DNA from: Glycine soja
Lineage: Eukaryota > Streptophyta > Magnoliopsida > Fabales > Fabaceae
Direction: 5' to 3'
DNA length: 64,000 bases
NCBI RefSeq assembly: GCF_004193775.1
Contig: NC_041016.1
Location: 34,623,640-34,687,639 of the forward strand
Numbering within the stretch: the first letter of the stretch is position 1; each line of letters opens with the position of its first letter. Below the pieces are notes generated by a model. The model was not told where the DNA came from, ran no database searches, and saw nothing but the letters and a program-made list of their open reading frames with translations. The position numbers and the translations under genes were made by a program. Below are positions 41,738-52,113 of this stretch, piece by piece.

Positions 41738-43626
41738 ACGTCACATGACCTCAGGGTCAGTATGACAAAGATTATGGGGCGGCCGACAAAAGCAAGGCTC
41801 TTGCTCCTACGTATCCTCCAATGAGGAACTCAGACCTACGTAGTTCTGGATAACTTGTGAGACTTGAAAAAGTCTCGGTGTTTTCTCCACTAAAAAAATG
41901 CAAACATGCTTTAGCAAAGAGACAAATATTCCAACTGTTTAGAGCAGCATATGCTTTTTTGAGTGACAAACAATGCGCCTACCAGGGAAGGAGAGTCTGC
42001 TGATGGGATCCCCCATAACCATAAATGAGATCTTGGATGTTAGCATTTAGTTTCTAAATGACCATTTAGAGGAAACACTGGGTTCGACAAAAATAGAAGA
42101 AAATCACTCAAAGTGTATCAATCTCGCACAGGTAAGTGTTTCATCCTAATTCCGGACCATAGATATGTCATGACTTGACTTTGCAAATTATTTCCTATCA
42201 AATCAAAAATTACATGCGTGATCATGGATCAATAGGGCTTCCCTTGGGAATGGGTTCTTTTGGTGGTTTTTTTTTCGGCTTTTGTGTGTTTTTGGCTTTT
42301 GATTTTTCTGGCTTTTTCTTTTTCTGTTTTTTTTTTGTTTAGTGCGGGGCGAAAAAAAAGTCGCTAGCGCACGGGATTTTGGTTGGTAATCAAAGGGAGA
42401 AGACCATTTTAGGTCGTGGTTTCCTTTTTCATTTGGTGACAATTCTGTATTGTTCAGATATCGTCCGGTCCAAAGACCTCTCTGCACATTTCTTCTGTTT
42501 TTCCTTCGATCCCCGATCAGGAGCTTTCTTTCCTCCTTCTTCTTCCTTTTTTACTTTCTCCCATTCTTTGATTGGGAATTTCCTTTCTTTTCTTTTTGCT
42601 TTCTCCCACTCTTTGATTGGGGAATTTTCCTTCTTTTCTCTTCTTCTTCTTCTTCTTCTTCTTCTTCTTCTTCTTTTCTTTTTTTTTTTTTTTTGCTTTC
42701 ATTGGAAATTTTCCTTCTCTTTTTCTTTGATTGGAAATTTCCCTTCTATTCTTTTTTGCTTCCGAGGGTAAGGATTGACATTCTCACCCTGGGTCAAGGT
42801 TTATGGTGAGTCGGGATTTTGGCTCAAAGCTCGTAGAATGGCTAGACATGATACATGTCAGGGCTTGGTTTGGTTCAAGGATAAAAGGGATGCCCCACAT
42901 TATTTCCATGACACAAATGCAAAAATGATGATTTGGAAATTTTATGCAAAACTGGTCATGCATGCACCTATGCGGACACTCAAGTGTCAAATTTTTATGG
43001 TCATGTGATGCTAGGGCTCAGGATTCATTTCCTCTATTTTAGTCAACCCAATGTTTCCAAAATATGTTCTTTTATCAATTTGTGCATTCCTCCAAGTCAT
43101 TTTGGGCGTCCGGGGAAATTTTCACAGCATTCACCCTTCAGGTGTAGACACGTTTTTTCTTCAAAAATCGGTTATGATCAATGAATGAATTTTTTTCAAA
43201 GAAAAGTTGGAAATCGTCTCTTTTCAAAAGCATGTCGGTTTTTAGCTAGACAACTTATTTTCTCTTTTTCCACCTTTTTCCTTACTTGCTTTCTTCTTTT
43301 CCTTTTTGTTCTCTTTTCCATTTCATTCATTTCATTTTTTCTTTTCTATTTTTATTTTTATCATGATTTTTTTTGTTTATTTTACACATATATTTTTTGG
43401 ACGATGTTCCTAAACGAAGAACTCTACACGGTTCCAGAATTTCAAACATCATCAATAGTAATAATATATAAACACTAACGCAACAATCTAAACAAAAATG
43501 TATGCGCTGTACAAATGACAATCGAAACAACAAAAACAAACATTAGTCTCTCAAGTCAAAACAATAACATAGAATAAAAATGACAAAAGAAATATGAAAG
43601 AAAACATGAATCTGGGGATCTCCCAG
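41738..43626 (-). other. 3' untranslated region of element B
   Basis: This holds a copy of the LTR-type TACGTAG block (41780-41847) and sequence homologous to the 3' UTR of A (42060-42250 and 42430-43020, inverted). It also has a degenerate repeat of about 50 bp around TTTGATTGGGAATTTCC (42550-42750) and a TTC microsatellite. No gene is supported; ORFs here come from the simple repeats. Confidence 0.75.
42640..42694. repeat. (TTC)n microsatellite followed by a T run
   Basis: About twelve TTC units (42640-42676) precede TTTTC and a T run (to 42694). Confidence 0.9.
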
Positions 43627-44877
43627 TCACGTATCTCCACTCCCTCCCAAGAAGTCAAGCAAATCGGCCATCTCCTCATCCTCGTGGGCCTCTTCTCCAT
43701 CGCCGGGAGCTTCTGGGGGTGCCTCTCCTGCTTGGGCCTCGGGCCAATCTCCGGGCCATGCAACCTCTGCCCTGAACTGGTCTGGAGTAGGGCATGAAAA
43801 AGAAGCGAAGCCCTGGCTCTGCATGCTAAGGCTCATCTGGTACAGACAATCATGGGTCCGTACATGTGTTCGGTGGTTGGCCGCCTGCTGGCGAACCAAA
43901 TGCCGTAAATACTGCTCCATGTCAAATGCCCCAGCCTGGCCAACCTGATGAGGTGGTGGTGGCGCGCCTGCGGCCTGTGGAGCATCACCCTGAGCCTGTC
44001 TCTGGGTACAGTACTTCTCAATAAAAGCCCGGGTGATGGGCGGCCGAATCACCTTGGTAGGTGCAACGGGGACTCCGAACGACTGGCAGAGTCCTGTGAT
44101 CAGTGCGGGGAATCCCAGGGCCCTGTTGGACTTATCTGGGTCCAAAGGGTGCCTAGTGGGCGCCATACCTGCAAAAATATAGATGGCATCAGCGATCAAC
44201 TGAGCCACATGGATGCTCATCCGTGTCAGGATGGCGTACACCAGCTGACACTTCGGCATGGGAAGGTCGGAATTATGATCGGTGGGCAGGACGTTGCTGA
44301 GGAGCAACGTCATCCATATCTGGGTCAGGGTGGTCATGTTGGTGCGCATGATTCGCACTCGCCTCCCTGCAGCAGTCCGGGCAAAATCCTGCCCCGGTAT
44401 ACATAGCAGCTGGGCGATGGCCTCCTCATCGAACCCATCAGACCGGTTCCTCCTCTGGCCATACTCACATTCCTGGCCCTCTTCCAACACCAACGGATAT
44501 CCTAGGAGTTGGCCGATAGCGTCGGCATCAAACGGGATCCACTGACCCCTTACCCAGGATCTCATGTCACGCACACCCTCCTCTGTTGGCCAAGCATTGG
44601 CATAAAACTCAAGGACTATTTCTGGATCAAACTTGGCCAAGGGAGTAACCAGTGATGCCCACCGCCGGCGCCCTATTTCCTCCTGGAAATCAGTATATTT
44701 GTCGTCCCTGAGCTGGACGCGTCGCTCCCGGAGAAACGACCATCCCTTGATGGCCTCGAAGCGCTGCTGGTGTACAGCGCTCTTAAAGCGGTGACTGTCA
44801 TACTCCGGAGCGGAACTAGTTCCTTCGGCTGCCTTGTCCTTCCTGGACCTCTTTGAGGCAAGCTTCCTTGGGGCCAT
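43627..44877 (-). CDS. Extra downstream ORF of element B ('putative plant transposon protein' type), intact
   Basis: The 416 codons are in the same orientation as pol. I start it at the ATG at 44875-44877 (MAPRKLASKRSRKD) because a splice acceptor ends four bases upstream; an in-frame Met five codons earlier would lie in the intron. A basic N-terminus is followed by a conserved domain at about residues 45-260, with EIVLEFYANAWPTEEGVRD, SWVRGQWIPFD and MTTLTQIWMTLLLSN. A Pro/Gln-rich segment follows, and the C-terminus is acidic (GDGEEAHEDEEMADLLDFLG). I recognise the family annotated as 'putative plant transposon protein' (PF20167, from memory). No catalytic motif is evident. Confidence 0.85.
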   Translation of the reverse strand: MAPRKLASKRSRKDKAAEGTSSAPEYDSHRFKSAVHQQRFEAIKGWSFLRERRVQLRDDKYTDFQEEIGRRRWASLVTPLAKFDPEIVLEFYANAWPTEEGVRDMRSWVRGQWIPFDADAIGQLLGYPLVLEEGQECEYGQRRNRSDGFDEEAIAQLLCIPGQDFARTAAGRRVRIMRTNMTTLTQIWMTLLLSNVLPTDHNSDLPMPKCQLVYAILTRMSIHVAQLIADAIYIFAGMAPTRHPLDPDKSNRALGFPALITGLCQSFGVPVAPTKVIRPPITRAFIEKYCTQRQAQGDAPQAAGAPPPPHQVGQAGAFDMEQYLRHLVRQQAANHRTHVRTHDCLYQMSLSMQSQGFASFSCPTPDQFRAEVAWPGDWPEAQAGEAPPEAPGDGEEAHEDEEMADLLDFLGGSGDT

Positions 44878-44880
44878 TTC

Positions 44881-46085
44881 CTGCGAAGGCAAACATTTGG
44901 AAAGTTAGTTTTACCAGTGGGACACTACTCTTAAAACAAAAATGGCATACAACCTCCTCCCATAAACATCAATGTAAATTTAGAGCAAGCTTATGCGCAT
45001 ATTTCCTTACGAACGTTCGCTTGCACAAGACATTCTTTTAACTAAGAAAAATGCACCCATATACAATCAAGGCAGCTTCGTTACCTAGATTATTTACATG
45101 TACTTCCAAGGTGTATTTATTACTTACATCACACACATCTCCTTGGCTAAATTTACATACATGCATACTCAAAGCATTTTGGGGTACCAAAAATTGCACA
45201 TGTGCACATCTTGGTATTTCTAATACCTATACATACACAAACTTCATGATGAATATCGACTATCTACACAATAAAGTGCTACATTTCATGCTCTTTTCAA
45301 GTTTTTGCTACCTAAAGCCGCATGCAAATTCAAGTATATTTTCCTTTGCTGACTAAAATTGTAGTAAAAGGTATATATTCTTTCTGTAATGTATTTTCTT
45401 TACATAACATGCAACATATTTATATATATTTTTTTGTGAGATATTTTGACTACCAAAAATTATATGTACATACATCCAAGTATTTTGCTATCATACCCAA
45501 AGTGTAAATTGCCAAAGGTATTTTGCTACCTATTCTAAACCAACACATTCATGACGAGCAAAATTCCTAAACATCTAGGCGTAGGGAAATTATTGTAGCA
45601 TGGCCCATAGCTGATTGCTGGCCAAAAAGGGTAACTTTACCCAATATGCACCTCCTCTTGTGTTCTTTTTGCATAAAATTTTAGTTCCTAGGCCTAGGAT
45701 ATATGCGGGGCAATTACTCTAGCCTTTTTCAGGAATGAATACATATTCCAAAAAAAGAAAATGTGTACAAACCAAAATGCCCCACGGGTTGTTTCCTTAC
45801 AAAAGTCACGCGCTAATGCCATTGAGGCATTTCACCGAACACTTGGTGGGCGCGCGTTTAGGCGTCAATAGCAAGAGAACGGGGACAATGTGGCATGTCC
45901 CATTGTTCCAAAATGCATTATAGGCCTAGGGCCATCCCATACACACCCCTAATTCAACCTAATCAAGCAAGAAAACAAACCAAAATTGCCCTATATATTT
46001 GAGCATACTCCCATAATTTAGAGCACCAAAAGGAGATCAAAATACACCAATGAAAAGCTAGAAAGCTTAGGGATGGAACACTTAC
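44881..46085 (-). other. Candidate 5'-UTR intron of extra ORF in B
   Basis: On the minus strand a donor CAA-GTAAGT begins at 46085 and an acceptor CTTCGCAG ends at 44881. Its counterpart in A is 37479-38183. The interior is AT-rich and has no supported ORF. Confidence 0.55.
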
Positions 46086-46235
46086 TTGTTGGTGATGAAC
46101 AAAAGCGCAAAACGGAATCAAAAAATGCGGAAAAGGATGACCCTAGGGCTGCAAACTCGTCAATCCCGTGGGTATGGCTTTTGAAAGGGGGGAAAAGAAG
46201 TTTTCGAATGCAAAAACGCCCCCCCTTTCGTCATT

Positions 46236-46293
46236 CTTATAATTTGGTGCAGGGCTGGCTCGCCCAGGCAAGCCCAGCTCGCCCAGGCGAGCT
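46236..46293 (-). promoter_or_regulatory. Candidate internal promoter of extra ORF in B: palindrome pair plus TATA-like box
   Basis: The perfect palindrome AGCTCGCCCAGGCGAGCT is at 46276-46293 and an imperfect one at 46256-46273. A TTATAA box lies at 46236-46244, downstream on the minus strand and about 150 bp before the intron donor. Order and spacing match A. Confidence 0.5.
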
Positions 46294-47014
46294 AACCTGC
46301 ACATTTTGTTTTTTTTTTTTTAGGGGAACATTAACCATGTCCCCTCCCTTCTCATGGATTAGCATCTTGCCTAACTTGAACTTACTTAGGTTAGAATTAG
46401 GCGTTGATTACTTATTTTTTTACTTTTTAAAACAAACAAATAGTAAAAGAAAGCTGCAAAATACAAAGGATACGGGGCTGCCTTGCAGCGACATTCTCTG
46501 CTTGTTTCGCACAGAGAAGGGGCAACGATCGGTCGGTCGTGACCCCGTCCCCACTTGCATCCGTCCTTAAGTACCTGCAAGTAATAAACCACCAGGTATG
46601 GCCAATCTTGACCGCGTCATTACCCTACCTTGATTGGTTTCTGCCGTTCACGTTTTGTCTCTACCCCAGAAGGTAGCCCAAGGTGATCCTGCCCCTGTTT
46701 TACCACAACAATATACATGCGTATGCGTATGCGTATGCATGAATGTTTTCAAACGCAGCAAATTTAGGGAAAGTTGGTTCAGGTTCAATTCTAATTAAGC
46801 GCTTGGGGGATCCCATGAACTGAGCGGAAGGGCTCAGTTGATCACAGATTAACGCAAGGTGTGAAACTAACGTGAGGTCTAAAAGCCTCGAATCCACGTT
46901 CATTTCTTTGAAAGATTGTAACGAGAGATACAACAGACAGGAAATCCCTGGGGGAAATCCAGAAAACGCATAAAGATAAAGAACATGCAGCGACATCCTT
47001 AATTGCCCCAGCTT
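46294..47014 (-). other. Spacer between pol and the extra ORF of element B
   Basis: No ORF is supported. A short ATGCGT repeat lies at 46718-46743. Nothing else is recognised. Confidence 0.6.
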
Positions 47015-50000
47015 CTAAGCATAATATTGTTTGACGACATCAGAGTTCACGGGTGAAGGTAGCTCTTCGCCATCCATGTTGGTAAGCACCAGGGCTCCTC
47101 CAGAAAAAGCCCTCTTCACAACAAAAGGCCCTTCGTAGTTCGGGGCCCATTTCCCTCGATGGTCCTTGACAGCATGGGACATTTTCTTTAGCACAAGGTC
47201 TCCCTCATGGAACTTGCGTAAGCGTACTTTCTTGTCGAATGCACTCTTCATTCTTTGCTGGTATAAGCGCCCATGACTCATGGCCGTTAAGCGCTTACCC
47301 TCAATGAGGTTGAGCTGATCATAGCGTGTTTGAGCCCACTCTGATTCCTTTAATCCGGATTCTGCCAAGATCCTTAATGACGGGACTTCTACCTCAAACG
47401 GTAACACAGCCTCCATCCCATATACCAATGAGAACGGCGTTGCCCCAGTTGACGTTCGCACTGAAGTCCGGTAACCGTGCAACACGAAGGGGAGCATCTC
47501 GTGCCAATCCTTGTATGACACGGTCATCTTTTGGATAATCTTTTTGATATTCTTATTGGCCGCTTCCACGGCTCCATTCATCTTTGGCCGGTAGGGCGTG
47601 GAATTGTGATGCTGGATTTTAAACTCCTCGCACATTTCCGCCATCATCTTATTATTCAGGTTGGTGCCGTTGTCCATGATAATCTTCCTTGGCAAACCAT
47701 ATCGGCAGATGATCTCTTTCTTAATGAACCTGACCACCACATTCCTCGTGACATTGGTATATGAAGCCGCCTCGACCCACTTGGTGAAATAATCGATCGC
47801 TACGAGGATGAAGCGATGACCATTCGAGGCCTTGGGCTCGATGGCCCCGATGACATCTATTCCCCACATGGAGAAAGGCCAAGGGGCGGACATGACATTT
47901 AGAAGGTGTGGTGGGGCATTGACATTATCTGAGAATGCTTGACATTTGTGGCATTTCCTCACATGGACACAACAATCACTTTCCATGGTAAGCCAGTAAT
48001 AACCTGCTCTTAGGATCTTCCTGGCCATAGCATGTCCTTTGGCGTGCGTTCCAAACGAGCCCTCATGGACTTCTTCGATCATGTGATTTGCCTCCTTGGC
48101 CTCCACACACCGCAGGAGTGTCATGTCGTGATTTCTTTTATACACTATGCTTCCGCTCATGAAGAAACCGGCTGCCAACCTCCTCAATGTCCTTTTATCG
48201 TTGTCGGCAATCTCTGGCGGGTATTCTTTGCTTACGACATATCGCTTGATGTCGAAATACCAAGGCTTTCCGTCCCGTTCCTCTTCCACTTGGCAACAAT
48301 GTGCGGGTTTGCCACGACACCAAAATTCAATGTAGGGTAGATCCCCGTGCGGTGTTAGCTGGAACATAGACGCCAACGTAGCAAGTGCATCCGCCATTTG
48401 ATTTTCCTCGCGGGGAACATGATGGAAGGAGATCTCATCGAAAGTCTTAGCCAATTCCTTGATATAGACTTTGTAGGGTATCAGCTTGGGATCTCTAGTT
48501 TCCCATTCCCCTCTCAGCTGATGGATTACCAACGCTGAGTCGCCGTACACCTTGAGTAGTTTGACATTGGAGTCAATTGCTGCCTGGACGGCTAAGGCAC
48601 ATGCTTCATATTCGACCATGTTGTTGGTGCAGTCGAATCCTAGCCTGGCTGTGAAAGGTACACATTGATTGTCCGGAGAGACCAACACTGCCCCAACGCC
48701 ATGACCTAGAATGTTTGACACTCCGTCAAACCATACAGTCCATTTGTCCCGATCTTCGTCCAACTTTTCCTCGAACAAGGCCATGATGTCCTCATCCGGG
48801 AATTCCGGATGCATGGGCTGGTAGTCGTTAAGAGGCTGTTGAGCCAAATAATCTGCCAAAGCGCTTCCTTTTATCGCCTTTTGGGTGACGTAGACTATAT
48901 CAAACTCAGATAGCAAGACTTGCCACCGGGCGATTCGTCCTGTGAGAGCTGGCTTTTCAAAGATGTACTTAACCGGGTCCATTTTGGATATCAACCAGGT
49001 AGTATGGCTCAGCATGTACTGCCTTAGGCGATGGGATGCCCATACTAAAGCACAACACGTTCTTTCGAGCAAGGAGTAATTCATCTCACAGGTCGTGAAC
49101 TTCTTACTTAGGTAGTAAACAACGCGCTCTTTCTTCCCGGATTCGTCATGTTGCCCCAGCATACACCCCATTGACTCGTCCAAGATTGTCATGTACAAAA
49201 TGAGAGGCCTTCCAGGTACTGGTGGCATAAGCACGGGAGGATTCATTAGGCACTTTTTGATCCTTCCAAAAGCCTCTTGGCAATCCTCATTCCATCGATC
49301 AGTTTGGTTTTTGCGCAAGAGTTTAAACAACGGCTCACAAATGGCGGTGAGCTGCGATATGAATCTGGAAATATAATTCAAGCGCCCCAGGAAACCTCGG
49401 ACTTGCCTCTCTGTACGGGGTTCTGGCATCTCAAGGATAGCCTTCACTTTTTCGGGGTCTACCTCTATCCCTTTCTGGCTTACAATGAAACCAAGCAATT
49501 TCCCTGATTTGACCTCGAAGGTACACTTAGCGGGGTTCAACCTTAATTGATATTTTTTAAGCCTTTCGAACAATTTCCGCAGGTTGACAAGGTGTTCTTC
49601 CTCGGATTTAGATTTAGCAATTATGTCGTCCACGTAGACCTCGATCTCTTGATGCATCATATCATGGAACAAAGCTACCATGGCCCGTTGATAAGTTGCC
49701 CCGGCATTCTTGAGTCCAAAGGACATCACCTTGTAACAGAACGTTCCCCACAGGGTGACGAAAGTAGTCTTTTCCATATCCTCGGGCGCCATCTTTATCT
49801 GATTGTAACCAGAGAAACCGTCCATGAAGGAAAATAAAGCGAAATTGGCCGTGTTATCTACGAGGATATCGATGTGTGGTAAAGGAAAATTGTCCTTGGG
49901 ACTGGCCCGATTCAGGTCCCGATAATCTACACACATTCGTACTTTCCCATCTTTTTTAGGAACTGGTACGATGTTGGCAACCCATTCTGGATACCGAGCG

Positions 50001-50462
50001 ACGGCCAGAAACCCAGCGTCAAATTGCTTCTTCACTTCTTCTTTTATCTTCAAGGATGTTTCGGGCTTCATCCTCCTCAGTTTCTGTTTTACCGGGGAAC
50101 ACTCGGGATTTAGAGGTAATCGGTGTTGTACAATGTCAGAACTCAAACCGGGCATATCTTGGTATGACCAAGCAAAGATGTCTTGGTAGTCTTTTAGCAG
50201 GATTATTAATTCTTCACGGATAGGTGCGGTAATACCTGTACCTATCTTTACTTCCCTCTTTCCACTGCCAATTCCTAAGTCTACTAGCTCTGTTTCTTCT
50301 TGATGAGGCCCCGTTTCTTGGTCCTCATGGGCGACCATTCTTTCTAGTTCTGGGGGAAGTTCCACATCCTCATTTCCTTCATCTTCCGTTTGATTCATTT
50401 CTTGCTCGAAGTCGATAGGCGGGTCCCAGGTATTAGTACCTTCGGGGGACTCGTCATCGGAT
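47015..50462 (-). CDS. pol: Reverse transcriptase, RNase H and integrase of element B, intact frame
   Basis: The frame is open from the intron acceptor (exon start 50462) to 47015; the first Met is at 50398. An acidic linker precedes RT, with KVRMCVDYRDLNRAS at about 49920 and the catalytic YVDD at about 49635 in EVYVDDIIAKS. RNase H is archaeal-like, as is usual in Tat: WTVWFDGVSN, NMVEYEACALAVQ and VYGDSALVIHQL at about 48750-48520. The integrase zinc finger ends in CVHVRKCHKCQAF. Its DDE core has MWGIDVIGAI, IMDNGTNLNN and NGAVEAANKNIKK (47880-47540). The C-terminal domain has GDLVLKKM and YEGPFVVKRAF and no chromodomain. At 1,127 codons from the first Met it is full length and lacks stops. 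Confidence 0.92.
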
Positions 50463-50641
50463 CTGCCGTTTTAGAAAAAGAAGTAAACATGCAAATGAAT
50501 GAGAATGGGTAGAGACCAGGAACAGATGAAGAAAGATCCTTGTATTATAAATTCAAAAACAAAAGACACAAAGCCTTAACAAAAGGAAAAACTCTAAAGC
50601 CTAGGCCCAACTATAGAGCTTTTAAAACCGTAAAGGTTTAC
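50463..50641 (-). other. Ogre-type intron between protease and RT of element B
   Basis: On the minus strand the donor GTAAAC starts at 50641 and the acceptor GGCAG ends at 50463. The 179-bp interval contains the protease stop codon, and its removal joins protease and pol in frame. The internal block CTAGGCTTTAG (50594-50608) is shared with A and G. Confidence 0.85.
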
Positions 50642-52113
50642 ATTATGCTCGTTGCGTAAATGCCGGGGCGTTCCTCCACTCGCCAATTTCCCAGCTGGAA
50701 ATCAGGAGGGCATGGTCGTACCAAATCCAAAGTACTCGGAATATCATCTTCGCATATCGCGAACGCTTGACCTCTGTCTCCCAGACCCGCGCTTATAAAG
50801 CTTCTACTTATGTGGCAGGGCGGGCTTCCTTCACTTTCTTGTCTCCAACGCGAGCTTTGACCACTGTTCTTCCTTCCCGCGATGCTTCTTTTCATGTCCG
50901 CCTGAGTGGGCTTATAGCCTAAACCATACTTCCCACGATTTCCTTGGGTATTTATCAGGCTAGTTATGCCGCCGTTGTCTTTGCCTAAACCCATCCCGGG
51001 TTCATAACCGTTCCCCAACATAACTCGGGCCATCATTACCGCTGCATCGGACAGACAAGGCTGCCCAAAGAGGGAGTCCACGGAGGAAATGCTGACCACC
51101 TCAAAAGACTGGAAAGCAGTTTCTAACGATTCTTCTGCGGCTTCCACATAAGGCATGGAGGATGGGCAGCTTACCAAGATATCTTCCTCGCCTGACACGA
51201 TGACCAAGTGCCCCTCCACTACGAATTTCAGCTTTTGGTGGAGTGTAGAAGGCACAACTCCCACTGAGTGAATCCACGGGCGCCCCAACAGGCAGCTGTA
51301 GGGGGGGTTAATATCCATTATTTGGAAGGTGACTTGACAGGTGTGAGGGCCTATTTGTACTGGGAGATCGATCTCTCCCCTAACCTCTCGGCGAGTGCCG
51401 TCGAAGGCCCGAACCACCATTGAACTTGGTTTTAAGTGGGAAGCATTGAATGGTAACTTCTCCAAAGTGCTCTTAGGCATCACGTTTAAACTGGAACCAT
51501 TATCGATGAGCACCTTGGCTACGATATGGTCCATACACTTGACTGATACGTGTAAAGCCTTATTATGCCCTCTCCCCTCGGCGGGGATTTCTTCTTCGGC
51601 GAAGGCAAGATAGTTGTTGGCAGTGATATTGTTGACCAGCCCTCCGAAACCTTCTACCGAGATATCTTGGGCCACGTGAGCCTCGTTCAGCACTTTTACT
51701 AGCAGAGCCCGATGAGGCTCGGAGCTCATAAGTAACTCCAACAGCGAGACCCTAGCCGGGGTTTTGTTGAGCTGTTCGATAACCTTGAATTCGCTCTGCT
51801 GAATTATCCGAAGGAACTCGCTGGCTTCCTCTAGCGACACCTCCTTTCTACCATCCTTTTTCTCCGGGGGCCCCTTTGCTGGAATATCTTTATTCGAAGC
51901 GTGGGGTGCTTCGCCATCTTGTTCCTCCACCACTTTTCCTTTTCCCTTGACGTCGGCGGGTTGGACTGGTAGGTCCGGAGGTGCGAACACACGACCACTA
52001 CGGGTCACACCACTCAGTCCCGTGATATTTGTTACTTTAGCTGACAGCGAGCTGACGTCAGTGACTTCTTCTTCCTTCTTCCCCGGAGGTGTATATCTTC
52101 CCCGAAGCTGCAC
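50642..52113 (-). CDS. Protease region of element B with G-patch-like tail
   Basis: About 490 codons are open from 52113 to the intron donor. The retropepsin-like core has its active-site position in VLIDNGSSLNVMPKSTL (about 51505), with Asn where Thr or Ser is usual, and GRPWIHSVG as a flap-distal stretch. The tail has GYEPGMGLGKDNGG...GKYGLGYKPT (about 51020-50910), with the glycine spacing of a G-patch. Upstream residues (EASEFLRIIQQSEFKVIEQLNKTPARVSLLELL) are conserved with A. It overlaps the gag frame near 52100 in another phase because a segment present in A is missing here. Confidence 0.85.

Noticed and set aside
41488..41767. LTR of an eighth element ending GTATGACA at 41767
   Set aside because: The TACGTAG block nearby is LTR-like, but there is no second LTR, PBS or TSD; a deletion joining the LTR of B to its 3' UTR is simpler.
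42517..42771. ORFs over the TTC-rich region of the B 3' UTR
   Set aside because: They are low-complexity translations of a microsatellite (poly Lys, Leu, Ser or Phe).
46718..46743. ATGCGT short tandem repeat
   Set aside because: Only about four units; no further structure seen.
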